Origin: Acidovorax sp. CCYZU-2555
GTDB lineage: Bacteria; Pseudomonadota; Gammaproteobacteria; Burkholderiales; Burkholderiaceae_C
Direction of reading: 5' to 3'
Assembly: GCF_018413525.1 (NCBI RefSeq)
Contig: NZ_JAHCDD010000003.1
Location: forward strand, 62,001 to 126,000
DNA length: 64,000 nt
The notes under the pieces are model-generated. The model was not told the origin of the DNA. It did no database searches and saw nothing but the letters and a program-made list of their open reading frames with translations. Both the position numbers and the translations under genes were made by a program. This document shows, in pieces, positions 26,320 to 34,577 of the stretch (position 1 is its first letter; each line of letters opens with the position of its first letter).

Positions 26320-29300
26320 CTAGTTTTGGAGCTGCGGCGAAGCCAACAGCCTCTGCATATGCCCGACATTCAGCGGCTTGACCACGTGCAGGTCAAACCC
26401 TGACTCTTTTGCAGCCGTGACGTCGCTGGGTTGGCCATAGCCCGTCACCGCGACCAGAAACAAGCCCTCGGTCTTGGCTTTGCGCAGCTTTCTCGCCAGC
26501 GCATAGCCGGTCATCGTCGGAAGCCCGATGTCGAGCAATGCCACGTCAGGATCGAAGGTGCGGGCCACTTCCAGTCCTGCGTAGCCGTCGTAGGCCAGCG
26601 CCACCTCGTGCCCCCACATGCGCAGCAGCTCCGCAATGCCGTTGGCGGCGTCGACGTTGTCATCCACCACCAGCACGCGACGCGCCTTGAACGCCACGTT
26701 CGGCCCATTGCCCGGCTCCACCACTTCAGCCGGCGGCACTCTTTGCATCAACGGCAGCCGCACGGTGAATCGGCTGCCGCGCTGATGACCCGCGCTGACA
26801 GCGGCCACGCCGCCGCCATGGGCCTCGACAATCTGCTTGACCAGCGTCAAGCCTATGCCCAGTCCGCCCTCGGCCCGGGAACGCGTGGTCTCCGATTGCA
26901 GGAACAAATCGAAGATGTGCGGCAGGATGTCGGGCGCAATGCCTGAGCCGTCGTCCACCACGGTCACCACCGCCTCGCTGGCGGCCACTTCCAGGCGCAA
27001 CTCCACGTGGCCACCGCGGTCCGTGTACTTGCCGGCATTGTTCAGCAGATTGCCGAACACCTGCTCCAGACGGGTTGCGTCCCCCTCGATGATGAACTCG
27101 CTTTCAGGCAAGACGGTGACCAGTTGATGGCCGCGCTCCTCCATGAAAGGCATGTGGGCCAGCGCCACGTTCTTCAGCAGCTCGACCAGGGCGACAGGCT
27201 TGCGGCTCAACGACAGCTTGCCCCGCGTGATGCGCGAGATGTCCATGAGGTCATCGATCAGCCGTGTCATTGTGGTTACCTGACGATCGATCATCTGCAG
27301 CGAGGGACGCATGCTCTCGTCCTTGAGCTTCAGGCCCAGCACCTGGACGGAAGTACGGATAGGCGCGAGGGGATTGCGCAGCTCGTGTGCCAGCACGGCG
27401 ATGAACTCATCCTTTCGATGGTCGTCGGCGCGTGCCGCCACCAGCCGGTCTTCCGCGGCGGTCGCATCCTCGAACGCCAGCAGCAGACGCGCCGACCGGT
27501 TGTCCATGGCAGGAACCTTGCGCGCATGCAGCAGCATGGACCGGTTCCCTATGCCCGGGAATTCGTGGTGCACGCGGTAGTTGTTGATCGGGCTGCTGGT
27601 GGTCAGCACCTGATCCAGCAGCATCCGCAGCTCAGGGATATTCCACTGCCCGTCGCCCAGCTCGAACAGCTGGCGGTTGAGCGTCATTCCCGGGTTCGTG
27701 AGGAAGCTGTCGTAGAACGCGTGGTTGGCCCGGTGAATGCACAGCGCCTGGTCCAGGACCAGCAGCGGATGGGCCATGGTATCGATCAGGGATTCGGCGT
27801 AGTTGGCGTGGAACTCGGCATCCTTGCGCGCGCGCAGCAACTCATTGTTCGTCACCTGCAGTTCACGGCTGCGGCTGAGCATTTCCTCGTTGGCGGTCTT
27901 CAATTCCTCATTGCTGGCTTGAAGCTCCTCGCGCGCCGTGACCAGTTCCTCGTTGCCGCTCAGAAATTCCTCGTTGGCCGATTGCAGCTCTTCCTGCGCG
28001 GAACGCGATTCTTCCAGCGCGGCTTCATAGGCCTCGTTGGTGGCGTGCAGATAGTCACGCAGGCTCTCCAGCTCCTCTTCCAGCTGGCGTATGCGCGCGT
28101 CCTTCTCGGACACTGGAATGTCAGGCCGGGCTTCGGGCTTTTGCACCCGGCTGTTGGCGTCGAACAGGATCAGGCAGAAGCTGGTCTTGGTCGCCGGCTC
28201 GCGCAGCGGGATGACCTCGACCGTGCCTTCGCGCTGTCCGGTCGGCGTGTCGACGCGCAGATCGTTCTTGAACACCGACGATCCCGATTGCTGCGCCTGC
28301 TTGATCACCGGCACCAGCTGCAACAGGATGCCCGGATGCGCAACGCGATGCAGGTTCAGGCTGGCGGTGCCGCTGGCATGCTCCAGATAAGGGCTGGTCT
28401 GGCCGCGGAACTGCACGATGTTGAGCCGGTCGTCGACCAGGATGCTGGCAGGAGCGAAGCGTGACAGCAGCAGCCCGTCGGCCTTGCGCTGGACCTGGCT
28501 GTCGTCGACGAAGCTCGGCTGGACCATCTCGGCCGGCGTCGCCGACTTCTTGCCCGGATGGGCCACCAGCACCGCCTCGATCGAACCGCGCGCCGGCATG
28601 GCGCGTCGATAGACCATGCGGTGGCTGGAGTCCGTGCGCTTGAAGAACTGGCTTTCCTCGTCCGCGTTCTCGGCCGGGCCGAGGATCAGGAAACCCTCGG
28701 GCTTGAGCGCGTAATGGAAATGGCGCAGCACCCGGCGCTGCAGCCCGGTGTCAAGATAGATCAGCAGGTTGCAGCAGCTGATCAGATCCATGCGCGAGAA
28801 CGGTGGATCGCGCGCCACGTTCTGGCGGGCGAACACGCACAGCTCGCGGATATGTTTCGCCACACGGTAGCGGCGGTTCTCGTGCACGAAAAAGCGCTGC
28901 AGCCGCGCCGCCGAAACCCGCTCGGCGATGCTTTCCGGGAAAGAGCCTTGGCGCGCCTGCTCGATAGCCGCCTCGTTGAGATCGGTGCCGAAAATCTGGA
29001 TGGTGATGTCCTGCGCACGTTCGCCCAGGAACTCCATCAGGCAGATCGCCAGCGAATAGACCTCTTCACCGGTGGCGCAGGCCGGCACCCAGATACGCAG
29101 CGGATCGGAATGGCTGCGGCCGCGCACCAGCGCGGGCAGGATGCTCTGCTTGAGCGCCGTGTAGATGGCCTCCTCGCGGAAAAATGAAGTCACGCGGATG
29201 AGGAAGTCGTCATACAGCGCGGCCAGCTCCACCGGGTTGTCCTGCAGCAACTCGAGGTAGGAAGACATCTGCGTCTCGCTCACCAGGGCCATGCGGCGTT

Positions 29301-30045
29301 GCAGGCGGCGTTGCAGCGTATTCGGCTTGTATTGGGTGAAATCCGCCTGGTAGACGTTGTTGAGCAACTCGAAGATCTTTTCCAGCGCGGCCTCCGGCGC
29401 CACGCTTTCCAATGCCTTGTCGTCCTCGTCGTCGCGGAAGTAAGGGTGGCGCGCAATCTTGCCCAGCTCAGCGGCCATGTCGCTCGGGTGCAGCATGCGG
29501 TCGATACACCCCGTCTGTATCGCGGACTTGGGCATGCCGTCAAAGGCGGCGGAGCCAGGCTCCTGGGCCAGGGTGACCCCTGCGGCGGCCTTGATCTCCT
29601 TGACTCCTTCGGTGCCGTCGCTGCCGGTGCCGGACAGCACGATGCCTATGGCCTTGCCCGGGCGTTGCTGCGCAAGGGAGGCGAACAAGGCATCCACCGG
29701 CAGATGCCGCACGCCCGCATGGGAGCGCGCGGTCAGCTTGATCCGGTTGCCCACAACCGTCATGACGGTGTCGGGCGGAATCACATAGGCATTGTCCGGC
29801 TCGATCACCTGCTCGTGACCGACGCGCACGGGGACGGTGGTGCGCTTGGCAAGCACCTCGGCAAGGTGGCTCTCATGCCGAGGGTCCATGTGCGAGACGA
29901 TGAGGTAGGCCAGGCCAAGATCGGGCGTCAGCGCCTCGAACAGCTGGTTCATGGCTTCAAGGCCGCCGGCAGAAGCGCCGATGCCGACCAGCGGAACCAG
30001 CCGGTTGCGCGCGTCGGGGCTTTCCTCCGGATCAGTATTCGTCAT
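26320..30045 (-). CDS. CheB-CheR-PAS-histidine kinase-receiver hybrid protein
   Basis: 1241 residues, cytoplasmic, no membrane segments. Domains in order: CheB methylesterase (about 17-200; GASAGG with Ser25, SHMDPRHESH with His52, LSGTGSDG with Asp143); CheR N-domain and SAM-binding domain (215-480; PACATGEEVYSLA); a degraded PAS-like region (530-635); a long coiled coil rich in NEEL repeats (650-745); PAS (750-865); HisKA with His887 in LAHELRNPL; HATPase with N-box (1002-1007), DDGSGI and GLGIGL; receiver with Asp1172 in LLDIGLP. The ATG at 30045 follows GGGGGATATGCA, a strong ribosome-binding site. No chemoreceptor, cheA or cheW gene is near, and the output target is unknown. Confidence 0.92.
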   Translation of the reverse strand: MTNTDPEESPDARNRLVPLVGIGASAGGLEAMNQLFEALTPDLGLAYLIVSHMDPRHESHLAEVLAKRTTVPVRVGHEQVIEPDNAYVIPPDTVMTVVGNRIKLTARSHAGVRHLPVDALFASLAQQRPGKAIGIVLSGTGSDGTEGVKEIKAAAGVTLAQEPGSAAFDGMPKSAIQTGCIDRMLHPSDMAAELGKIARHPYFRDDEDDKALESVAPEAALEKIFELLNNVYQADFTQYKPNTLQRRLQRRMALVSETQMSSYLELLQDNPVELAALYDDFLIRVTSFFREEAIYTALKQSILPALVRGRSHSDPLRIWVPACATGEEVYSLAICLMEFLGERAQDITIQIFGTDLNEAAIEQARQGSFPESIAERVSAARLQRFFVHENRRYRVAKHIRELCVFARQNVARDPPFSRMDLISCCNLLIYLDTGLQRRVLRHFHYALKPEGFLILGPAENADEESQFFKRTDSSHRMVYRRAMPARGSIEAVLVAHPGKKSATPAEMVQPSFVDDSQVQRKADGLLLSRFAPASILVDDRLNIVQFRGQTSPYLEHASGTASLNLHRVAHPGILLQLVPVIKQAQQSGSSVFKNDLRVDTPTGQREGTVEVIPLREPATKTSFCLILFDANSRVQKPEARPDIPVSEKDARIRQLEEELESLRDYLHATNEAYEAALEESRSAQEELQSANEEFLSGNEELVTAREELQASNEELKTANEEMLSRSRELQVTNNELLRARKDAEFHANYAESLIDTMAHPLLVLDQALCIHRANHAFYDSFLTNPGMTLNRQLFELGDGQWNIPELRMLLDQVLTTSSPINNYRVHHEFPGIGNRSMLLHARKVPAMDNRSARLLLAFEDATAAEDRLVAARADDHRKDEFIAVLAHELRNPLAPIRTSVQVLGLKLKDESMRPSLQMIDRQVTTMTRLIDDLMDISRITRGKLSLSRKPVALVELLKNVALAHMPFMEERGHQLVTVLPESEFIIEGDATRLEQVFGNLLNNAGKYTDRGGHVELRLEVAASEAVVTVVDDGSGIAPDILPHIFDLFLQSETTRSRAEGGLGIGLTLVKQIVEAHGGGVAAVSAGHQRGSRFTVRLPLMQRVPPAEVVEPGNGPNVAFKARRVLVVDDNVDAANGIAELLRMWGHEVALAYDGYAGLEVARTFDPDVALLDIGLPTMTGYALARKLRKAKTEGLFLVAVTGYGQPSDVTAAKESGFDLHVVKPLNVGHMQRLLASPQLQN

Positions 30046-30282
30046 TGCATATCCCCCGGATGTAATGCACGTCATTAGCCATTAGGTGGTCCTTCGACAC
30101 CATGCAGATCGTTCGAAGTCACGCCAATGCGAGTGACTGGTGGACAGACCGCGCGAGCGGTGCTTGGAAATAAATGTTAACTTAGGACCAATCACCCCTG
30201 CCGCCGGGCTGCCGCTGAGCGCCGACACTCCCTCTGATCGGCTTGCGGCACCGCCCCTGACCCTGGCCGCATAGAGTCGCTC

Positions 30283-31452
30283 TCAACCGACTGGCGGCAC
30301 CAGCACCACGCCTTCCATCAGGCGGCGCGCCGAACGGCTCAGGCTCACCTGGCTGATGACCCAGCCGCGTTCCGGCTGGTGCTCGGCCTTCGCGCCCACG
30401 GCGAGCACGCCCGAAGTGTGGCCCATGCGCACGTCCCGGCCCGCAGCGCCGGGGCGCAGCGCCTGGGCGACGATGCTGCCGTCGACGGCCGCGGCCGCGC
30501 CCACGGCGACCGCGCCCGTGCCGGTGATCGCGTGGTGCAGCTTGCCCATGGAGACAATGCGCACCAGCAGATCAAGCGCCTGCGCGGGCACGGCCTTGCC
30601 GCTGGACGCGACATAGTCGGCGGGCGGCGCGACCCACGCCAGCTTGGGCGTTCCCGGGCGCGAGGCCGTGGCCTGGGCCGCCGAAGTCGCCAGGCCCATG
30701 GCCACCGCGCCCGCGGCGCGCACCGCCTCGATGCGCGCCAGCAGCGCCGCATCGCCATTGACGTCGGGCTGCAACTCCTTGCCCGTGAGCCCCAGGTCGC
30801 CGGCGCGCAGGAAGATCGTCGGATTGCCGGCGTTGATATAGGTGACATCGAACGTGCCCACGCCTTCAACGGCCAGCACATCGGCGACGCGGCCCGTGGG
30901 CAGCAGCGACTCCTCGGCGCTGGAACCATCGCCGCCGGGCGCGAGAAATTCGAGACGCACCTGGGCCGCGGGAAACGCCACGCCGTCGAGCACGAAGTCG
31001 CCCAGCTCCTGCACCGATCCGCCCGCCATGGGCACATGGGCGACGATGACCTTGCCGATGTTGGCCTGCCAGATGCGCACCACGGCCATGCCATCGGCCG
31101 GTGCATCGACCAGGCCGCGCGCGATCGCGAACGGGCCCACGGCCGTGGTCAGGTTGCCGCAGTTGCCGGTCCAGTCGATGCGCGGCTGCTCGATATCGAC
31201 CTGGCCGAACAGGTAGTCGACATCGCAGTCGGCGCGCGCGCTGCGCGACACCAGCACCACCTTGCTGGTGCTCGACGTCGCCGCGCCCATGCCGTCGGTC
31301 TGCTTGCCGTAGGGGTCGGGGCTGCCGATCACGCGCAGCAGCAGCGCATCGCGCCGCGCGGGGTCGGCGGGCACATCGGCGGTCTCGAAAAAGACGCCCT
31401 TGCTGCTGCCGCCGCGCATAAAGGTGGCGCGCACCTCGATTTGTTTTTGCAT
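30283..31452 (-). CDS. PrpF-family isomerase
   Basis: 389 residues of the PrpF/diaminopimelate-epimerase-like fold: ATFMRGGSSKGVFF at the start, GMGAATSSTSKVV, DWTGNCGNLTTAVGPFAI and ATSAAQATASRPGTPKL. Known members are the 2-methylaconitate isomerase linked to AcnD, 4-oxalomesaconate tautomerase, and methylitaconate isomerase, all moving a double bond in a small di- or tricarboxylate. Because the neighbours are a lyase of the isocitrate-lyase family and a Bug protein rather than prpC/acnD, a methylitaconate- or oxalomesaconate-like substrate is my inference. Last gene of the operon starting at 34403. Confidence 0.85.
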   Translation of the reverse strand: MQKQIEVRATFMRGGSSKGVFFETADVPADPARRDALLLRVIGSPDPYGKQTDGMGAATSSTSKVVLVSRSARADCDVDYLFGQVDIEQPRIDWTGNCGNLTTAVGPFAIARGLVDAPADGMAVVRIWQANIGKVIVAHVPMAGGSVQELGDFVLDGVAFPAAQVRLEFLAPGGDGSSAEESLLPTGRVADVLAVEGVGTFDVTYINAGNPTIFLRAGDLGLTGKELQPDVNGDAALLARIEAVRAAGAVAMGLATSAAQATASRPGTPKLAWVAPPADYVASSGKAVPAQALDLLVRIVSMGKLHHAITGTGAVAVGAAAAVDGSIVAQALRPGAAGRDVRMGHTSGVLAVGAKAEHQPERGWVISQVSLSRSARRLMEGVVLVPPVG

Positions 31453-31467
31453 TCCGTGACTCCTGGT

Positions 31468-32352
31468 TCAGCCCTTCGCGGCCTGCACAGCGTAGCGCGC
31501 ATCGAGCGCGTCGAACGCGGTCTTCTGCACCAGTGCCTGGCGCTCGGCGAACGTCGCCACAAGATCGGGGTCTTCGGGCAGTTCGCCGCGGCGCTGCAGC
31601 TCGGCCAGCGCATTGGTCATGCCGCGCACCGCGCCCTGCAAGGCCGCATTCGCGTAGAGCACCATGCCGAAGCCCATCTCGGCGAATTCCGCGGCCGGCA
31701 AGGCCGGCGTCTTGCCGCCTATCACCACGTTGACGATCTGCGGGCAAGGCAGGTCGCTGGCGATGCGGCGCAGCTCGTCCACGCTGGTCGGTGCTTCGAC
31801 GAAAGTCACGTCGGCGCCGGCTTCGGCGAAGGCGCGCGCGCGGTCGAGCGCAGCGTCGAGGCCATGGATGGCGCGCGCGTCGGTGCGCGCAATGATCAGG
31901 AAGTCACCGGACACGCGCGCATCGACCGCGGCCTTGATCTTGCTGACCATCTCGGCCTGGTTGATCACCGCCTTGCCCGCGAAGTGGCCGCATTTCTTGG
32001 GCATCACCTGGTCTTCGATCTGGATGGCGTTCGCACCCGCGCGCTCGAGCGTGCGCACCGTGTGGCGCACGTTGAGCGCATTTCCGAAGCCGGTGTCGGC
32101 ATCGACGATCAGCGGCAGCGCCACGGCGTCGCGAATGGCCGCGGTATGGCTGGCGATGTCATTGAGGCTCACGAAGCCCAGGTCGGGCATGCCGTAGAAG
32201 TTGTTGGTCAGGCCCGCGCCGCTGAGATACACGGCTTCGAAGCCCATGGTTTCGATCACGCGCGCGGCCAGCGCATTGCCCGCGCCCGGCACCAGCAGGC
32301 CGCGGCGTTCGTTGAGAAAGGTGCGCAGCAAAGTGCCGGGATGGGTGCTCAT
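31468..32352 (-). CDS. Isocitrate lyase/PEP mutase family lyase
   Basis: 294 residues. Family marks are LVPGAGNALAARVIE, GLPxxxD-type VDADTGFGNALNV, IQIEDQVMPKKCGHFAGK (the KKCGH loop carrying the catalytic Cys of methylisocitrate/dimethylmalate lyases), and FLIIARTDARA. The KKCGH cysteine makes a C-C lyase likely and a phosphonomutase unlikely. Products would be pyruvate plus a dicarboxylate or similar pair. It lies 15 bases upstream of the PrpF-like gene, so isomerisation and cleavage are probably steps of one pathway. Confidence 0.86.
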   Translation of the reverse strand: MSTHPGTLLRTFLNERRGLLVPGAGNALAARVIETMGFEAVYLSGAGLTNNFYGMPDLGFVSLNDIASHTAAIRDAVALPLIVDADTGFGNALNVRHTVRTLERAGANAIQIEDQVMPKKCGHFAGKAVINQAEMVSKIKAAVDARVSGDFLIIARTDARAIHGLDAALDRARAFAEAGADVTFVEAPTSVDELRRIASDLPCPQIVNVVIGGKTPALPAAEFAEMGFGMVLYANAALQGAVRGMTNALAELQRRGELPEDPDLVATFAERQALVQKTAFDALDARYAVQAAKG

Positions 32353-32397
32353 GGTGTGTCCTGAAAAAACGCAGAAAGATAATTTTGAAAAGTCGGT

Positions 32398-33429
32398 CTA
32401 GCGGTGGCGCTCATCGATCCACACCACGCTCTTGCCCAGCTGCTCGCGCGCTTCTATGCGCGCATGCACCAGGTGCACGTCGTCGAGCGTGCAGGGCGCG
32501 GCCATGTCGATCGACAGCGCGCCCGCGGCAATCGCCGAGAACACCGCGTCGGCGCGGCGCTGGATGGTCGCGGCATCCGTCATGTGATCGGCCAGGCGCG
32601 GGCGCGTGAGCAGCAGCGAGCCGGCCTCGCCGAGTTCGATCGGATCGAGATCGACCACCGAGCCCGACACATTGCCATAGTTGACGATCAGCCCGCGCGT
32701 GCGCGCCGCGCGAAAGCTGTCGCGCAGCGTGGCCGCTCCCAGCGAATCGAACACCACGTCAACGCCCTGCCCGCCCGTCGCGCGGCGCACCGCGTCGGCG
32801 AAGCCGCCGTTGTCATAGGCCATGGTCTGGTCGGCGCCGCGCTGCGCGGCCACGGCGCGCTTGTGCGGCGTGCTGGCCGTGGCGAACACCGTCGCGCCCA
32901 GGCGCTTGGCCATCTGGATCAGCAGTTGCCCAATGCTGCCCGAGCCCGCATGCACCAGGCAGCTCTGGCCTGGCGCGAGCCGCGCGACATCGTCGACGAG
33001 GTAATGCGCGGTGCTGCCCTGGAACATCGCCGCGGCCGCCATGTCGAAGCCGATCGCATCGGGAATGCGCGCCGCCTGGAAGGCCGGCACGCAGGCGTAC
33101 TGCGCGTAGCTGCCCCAGGCAATGCACCAGGCCACGCGATCGCCCACGGCCAGGTGCGTCACGCCCTCGCCCAGCGCCAGCACCACGCCCGCGCCTTCCA
33201 TGCCCAGCGTGCAGGGCACGCGCGGCGGATAGGTGCGCGACTGCCGGTATTTGCCCTGGCGCGTGTGGATGTCCATGAAGTTGACACCCGCGCACACGAC
33301 CTGCACCAGCACCTGGCCTGGCAGCGGCGCGGGCACGGGCACATCGCTGCGCAGCTGCACGACTTCGGGGCCGCCGTAGCGCTCGATGGTGATGGCGCGC
33401 ATCACGCGTGGCACGGCCTGGGCGTTCAT
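32398..33429 (-). CDS. NADPH:quinone-oxidoreductase-type medium-chain reductase
   Basis: 343 residues of the zinc-independent MDR family: MRAITIERYGGPEVVQL, NFMDIHTRQGKYR, VLVHAGSGSIGQLLIQMAK (HAGxGGVG-type NADPH site) and GGQGVDVVFDSLGAATLRDS. No structural-zinc cysteines are seen. It would reduce an enone or quinone with NADPH. Its ATG overlaps the stop of the Bug gene (ATGA), so it is translated together with it. A reductive step on an unsaturated acid fits the neighbouring isomerase and lyase. Confidence 0.85.
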   Translation of the reverse strand: MNAQAVPRVMRAITIERYGGPEVVQLRSDVPVPAPLPGQVLVQVVCAGVNFMDIHTRQGKYRQSRTYPPRVPCTLGMEGAGVVLALGEGVTHLAVGDRVAWCIAWGSYAQYACVPAFQAARIPDAIGFDMAAAAMFQGSTAHYLVDDVARLAPGQSCLVHAGSGSIGQLLIQMAKRLGATVFATASTPHKRAVAAQRGADQTMAYDNGGFADAVRRATGGQGVDVVFDSLGAATLRDSFRAARTRGLIVNYGNVSGSVVDLDPIELGEAGSLLLTRPRLADHMTDAATIQRRADAVFSAIAAGALSIDMAAPCTLDDVHLVHARIEAREQLGKSVVWIDERHR

Positions 33430-34403
33430 TGCACGACGATCTTGTTGTGGCGCACCACTTCGGCCCACTTGGCGGTTTCGCTGCGCACCAGCGCTTCGAA
33501 CTGCTGGGCCGTGCCGCCGCCGATCTCATTGCCCTGGCTCAGCATCTGCGCCTTGATCGTAGGATCGGCCAGCGCCTTGTTCACCACGGCATTGAGCTGG
33601 CGCACGATGCCTGCGGGCATGCCGGCCGGGCCGATCAGGCCTTGCCAGTTTTCCATCACGAAGCCCGGCACGCCCGACTCGGCCATGGTCGGCACGTCGG
33701 GCATCATCGGCGAGCGATTGCTGCTGGTGATCGCCAGCGCGCGCATCTTGCCGGCCTTGACCGAAGGCACGGCCGAGTACATGGGCTCGAACATGAAATC
33801 GAGCTGGCCGCCGAGCAGATCGACCACCGCCGCCGCACCGCCCTTGTAGGGAATGTGGGTCATCTCGGTATCGGTCATCGACTTGAACAGCTCGCCCGAC
33901 AGGTGGTGCGCGCCGCCGGGGCCGCTGGAGCCGAACGACAGGCCGCCGGGCTTGGTCTTGGTCGCGGCAATCACGTCGGCCACCGAACGCAGCGGCGAAT
34001 CGGTCTTGACCACCAGCATCAGCGGGCCGCGCTCGAGCAGCGCGATCATCGTCAGCTCCTTGAGCGGATCGAACGTCGACTTCTTGTACAGCGACGAGTT
34101 CACCGCCATCGGCGCCATGTTGCCAATGCCCAGCGTGTAGCCGTCGGGCCTGGAACGCGCGATCGCCTGCGTGCCGATGTTGCCGCCCGCACCCGGGCGG
34201 TTCTCGACGATCACCGACTGGCCCATTTCAGCGCTCATGAACTTGCCGATCTGGCGCGCGCGCTGATCGGCGCTGCCGCCCGCGGTGAACGCCACGACGA
34301 TGGTGATGGGCTTGCTGGGGAATGTCTCCTGCGCCTGGGCCGTGCTCCACAGGCCCTGCGCTGCAGTCAGGGCCCCGGCCTGTATCAAGGTTCTACGTTT
34401 CAT
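33426..34403 (-). CDS. Bug/TctC-family periplasmic solute-binding protein
   Basis: 325 residues from ATG 34403. Signal peptide KRRTLIQAGALTAAQG with cleavage after AQA, then ETFPSKPITIVVAFTAGGSAD, GAGGNIGTQAIARSRPDGYTLG and HIPYKGGAAAVVDLLGG, all family marks. It is the first gene of the operon to 30283. A sigma-54 promoter 40-55 bases upstream would give a leader of about 30 bases; a start at 34418 would leave only some 15 bases, hence the choice of 34403. No TctAB genes are near. Confidence 0.87.
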   Translation of the reverse strand: MKRRTLIQAGALTAAQGLWSTAQAQETFPSKPITIVVAFTAGGSADQRARQIGKFMSAEMGQSVIVENRPGAGGNIGTQAIARSRPDGYTLGIGNMAPMAVNSSLYKKSTFDPLKELTMIALLERGPLMLVVKTDSPLRSVADVIAATKTKPGGLSFGSSGPGGAHHLSGELFKSMTDTEMTHIPYKGGAAAVVDLLGGQLDFMFEPMYSAVPSVKAGKMRALAITSSNRSPMMPDVPTMAESGVPGFVMENWQGLIGPAGMPAGIVRQLNAVVNKALADPTIKAQMLSQGNEIGGGTAQQFEALVRSETAKWAEVVRHNKIVVQ

Positions 34404-34443
34404 GGTTTTTGTACTCATTGTGAAAGGCAACGCCCTGCTGATT

Positions 34444-34458
34444 GCAAACGCCATGCCA
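34444..34458 (-). promoter_or_regulatory. Sigma-54 promoter (-24/-12)
   Basis: On the minus strand the sequence is TGGCAT-GGCGT-TTGC, against the consensus TGGCAC-N5-TTGC, with exact spacing and both essential GG and GC pairs. Transcription would start near 34432 and serve the Bug gene at 34403 and the operon behind it. A sigma-54 activator gene is divergent at 34578, which supports the call. Confidence 0.75.
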
Positions 34459-34540
34459 ACCCTTGACACCGCGACAAGCGATTGATTTCATTGGCTTTTT
34501 TCATTCAATCAAAAATACGTTCGCGCTTTCATTGCAAGAT

Positions 34541-34559
34541 TGAAACACGGCATGTTTCA
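34541..34559. promoter_or_regulatory. Palindrome, likely activator binding site
   Basis: TGAAACACGGCATGTTTCA has perfect 7-base arms around CGGCA. It lies about 85-110 bases upstream of the sigma-54 promoter, the usual distance for an enhancer-type site, and 18 bases before the PrpR-like start. It probably binds that regulator and may also allow autorepression. Confidence 0.55.
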
Positions 34560-34577
34560 GTATTGCTACCATCGCCC

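Noticed and set aside
34541-34559. TGAAACACGGCATGTTTCA considered as a parS-like site
   Set aside because: The arms are in the opposite order to parS (TGTTTC...GAAACA) with a 5-base centre; position before a sigma-54 promoter makes an activator site far more likely.
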